A stretch of 64,000 nt of DNA, taken from contig JAHHGV010000009.1 in the NCBI GenBank assembly GCA_019359695.1, positions 62,001 through 126,000 on the forward strand. Reading direction: 5' to 3'. Shown here piece after piece: positions 63,371-64,000 of the stretch (position 1 is the stretch's first letter; each line of letters starts with the position of its first letter). This stretch comes from Brasilonema angustatum HA4187-MV1 (lineage in GTDB: Bacteria > Cyanobacteriota > Cyanobacteriia > Cyanobacteriales > Nostocaceae). The notes under the pieces are model-generated. The model did not search any database, had not been told where the DNA came from, and saw only the letters and a list, made by a program, of their open reading frames with translations. Position numbers and translations under genes: made by a program.

Positions 63371-64000
63371 ATGAAAACCTACGACTGGATTGTTATTGGT
63401 GCTGGTATTACGGGTGCTGCACTCGCCTACGAACTGGTAAAAAAAGACTGCAAAGTGCTTTTACTAGAGCAATATGCAACGCCACACAATGCAACTCGTT
63501 ATAGTTATGGTGGTTTAGCGTTTTGGTCTGGTACCACTCCACTCACTCGCCAATTGTGCGACGAAGGTATCGCACGTCACCGCATTCTGTCGCAAGAGTT
63601 GGACGCTGATACTGAGTTCTGGGAGCTAGATTTATTGTTGACCATTTGGGCCGATACAGATCCAGCAAGCGTGGCGGCGTCCTACACTCGTTTTGCTATC
63701 CCTCCCAAATTACTCAATCCAAAAGAAGCTTGTGAATTAGAACCTCTGTTGAATCTGGAGGCTATAGCGGCTGCTTTAACTGTCAAACACGGTCACATCC
63801 ATCCTGGAAAAACCACCCAAGCTTACATTAACGCCTTTTTGCGTGCAGGCGGTGAAATGGCGATTACCCAAGTTGTGAAAATACTGCCAAAAGCAGTGAC
63901 AACAACAAAAGAAACATACAACACTGCTAATACAGTAGTGTGTGCTGGTGGATTGAGCCGACAGCTGCTCAAATCATCAGGCGTTTCTACCAAGCTGTAT
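63371..64000 (+). CDS. FAD-dependent oxidoreductase (DAO/glycine-oxidase type), 3' end outside window
   Basis: 210 codons seen, open at the window edge. The N-terminus is a dinucleotide-binding motif, WIVIGAGITGAALAYELVKK, with the acidic residue of the second strand (LLLEQ) and a stretch ATRYSYGGLAFWSG typical of the D-amino-acid oxidase family. Later NTVVCAGGLSRQLL matches the conserved ATG-like motif. It probably oxidises an amine or an amino acid; the substrate needs the missing part. ATG 63371 begins the motif directly. A purine-rich AAGGAGGGAAA occurs 25-35 bases upstream. Confidence 0.85.
   Translation, partial: MKTYDWIVIGAGITGAALAYELVKKDCKVLLLEQYATPHNATRYSYGGLAFWSGTTPLTRQLCDEGIARHRILSQELDADTEFWELDLLLTIWADTDPASVAASYTRFAIPPKLLNPKEACELEPLLNLEAIAAALTVKHGHIHPGKTTQAYINAFLRAGGEMAITQVVKILPKAVTTTKETYNTANTVVCAGGLSRQLLKSSGVSTKLY

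Noticed and set aside
1-64000. tRNA or rRNA genes
   Set aside because: No cloverleaf or rRNA-like sequence was noticed on reading; a tRNAscan run would settle it.

Overview
The window comes from a filamentous, probably heterocyst-forming (Nostocales-type) cyanobacterium. Support: many GCGATCGC (HIP1) octamers, a beta-carboxysome ccm locus joined to an NDH-1 CO2-uptake operon, the thylakoid gene thf1, a CpcT-type phycobilin lyase, NdhS, an SLH/OprB porin, and dispersed MITE-like and GC-rich repeats in most long intergenic gaps. The species cannot be named from the sequence alone.

Region by region. 1-6.9 kb (minus strand): CPA2 antiporter with universal-stress-like tail, a HAS-barrel-like protein, ndhS, rodA, an Mrp/ApbC P-loop ATPase and an SRPBCC-like protein. 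7.6-14.5 kb: hemF, a STAS protein, a cpcT-like lyase, thf1, an exbB/exbD pair, a YkvA-like protein and a sugar nucleotidyltransferase. 14.5-18.1 kb: a start-less Rpn-family relic beside a 19-bp inverted repeat, then a three-gene minus-strand cassette: glycine-rich hydrophobic protein, HNH nuclease, and a fusion of the same glycine-rich module with seven WD40 repeats and a J-domain. 18.4-25.7 kb: psiE-like gene, a large GH15/phosphorylase-kinase-like protein, a repeat-containing gap, and mgtE behind a structured leader.

25.9-35.2 kb is the most unusual region: a plus-strand operon of an SNF2-like helicase with a DUF3883 tail, a Uma2 nuclease, a Zn-ribbon DUF1156-type adenine methyltransferase, a UPF0175 protein and a DUF499 ATPase. 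It looks like a DNA-modification-linked defence system in decay. The helicase carries an in-frame TAG where a Trp codon is expected, the methyltransferase has lost its middle including the DPPY catalytic region, and the toxin partner of the UPF0175 protein survives only as about 24 codons.

35.2-49.3 kb: muiA-like gene, a CmpR-type LysR regulator, ccmO-ccmN-ccmM-ccmL-ccmK-ccmK on the minus strand, and divergently ndhF4-ndhD4-cupB. Together these cover regulation, CO2 hydration and uptake, and the carboxysome shell and Rubisco-organising proteins. CcmM has an internal GTG start with its own ribosome-binding site for a short isoform. 49.6-51.2 kb: a membrane-protein gene broken by a 933-bp IS5-type element with TATA target duplication.

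51.2-64 kb: PLP-dependent Orn/Lys/Arg decarboxylase-like enzyme, a tiny proline-rich ORF, ychF, a 2-oxoglutarate oxygenase, two tandem MysC-like ATP-grasp ligases with a relic of a third copy, an SLH/OprB porin, two related secreted-type proteins (one with a PEP-CTERM signal, one that has lost its sorting signals), and the start of a FAD oxidoreductase that runs off the window.
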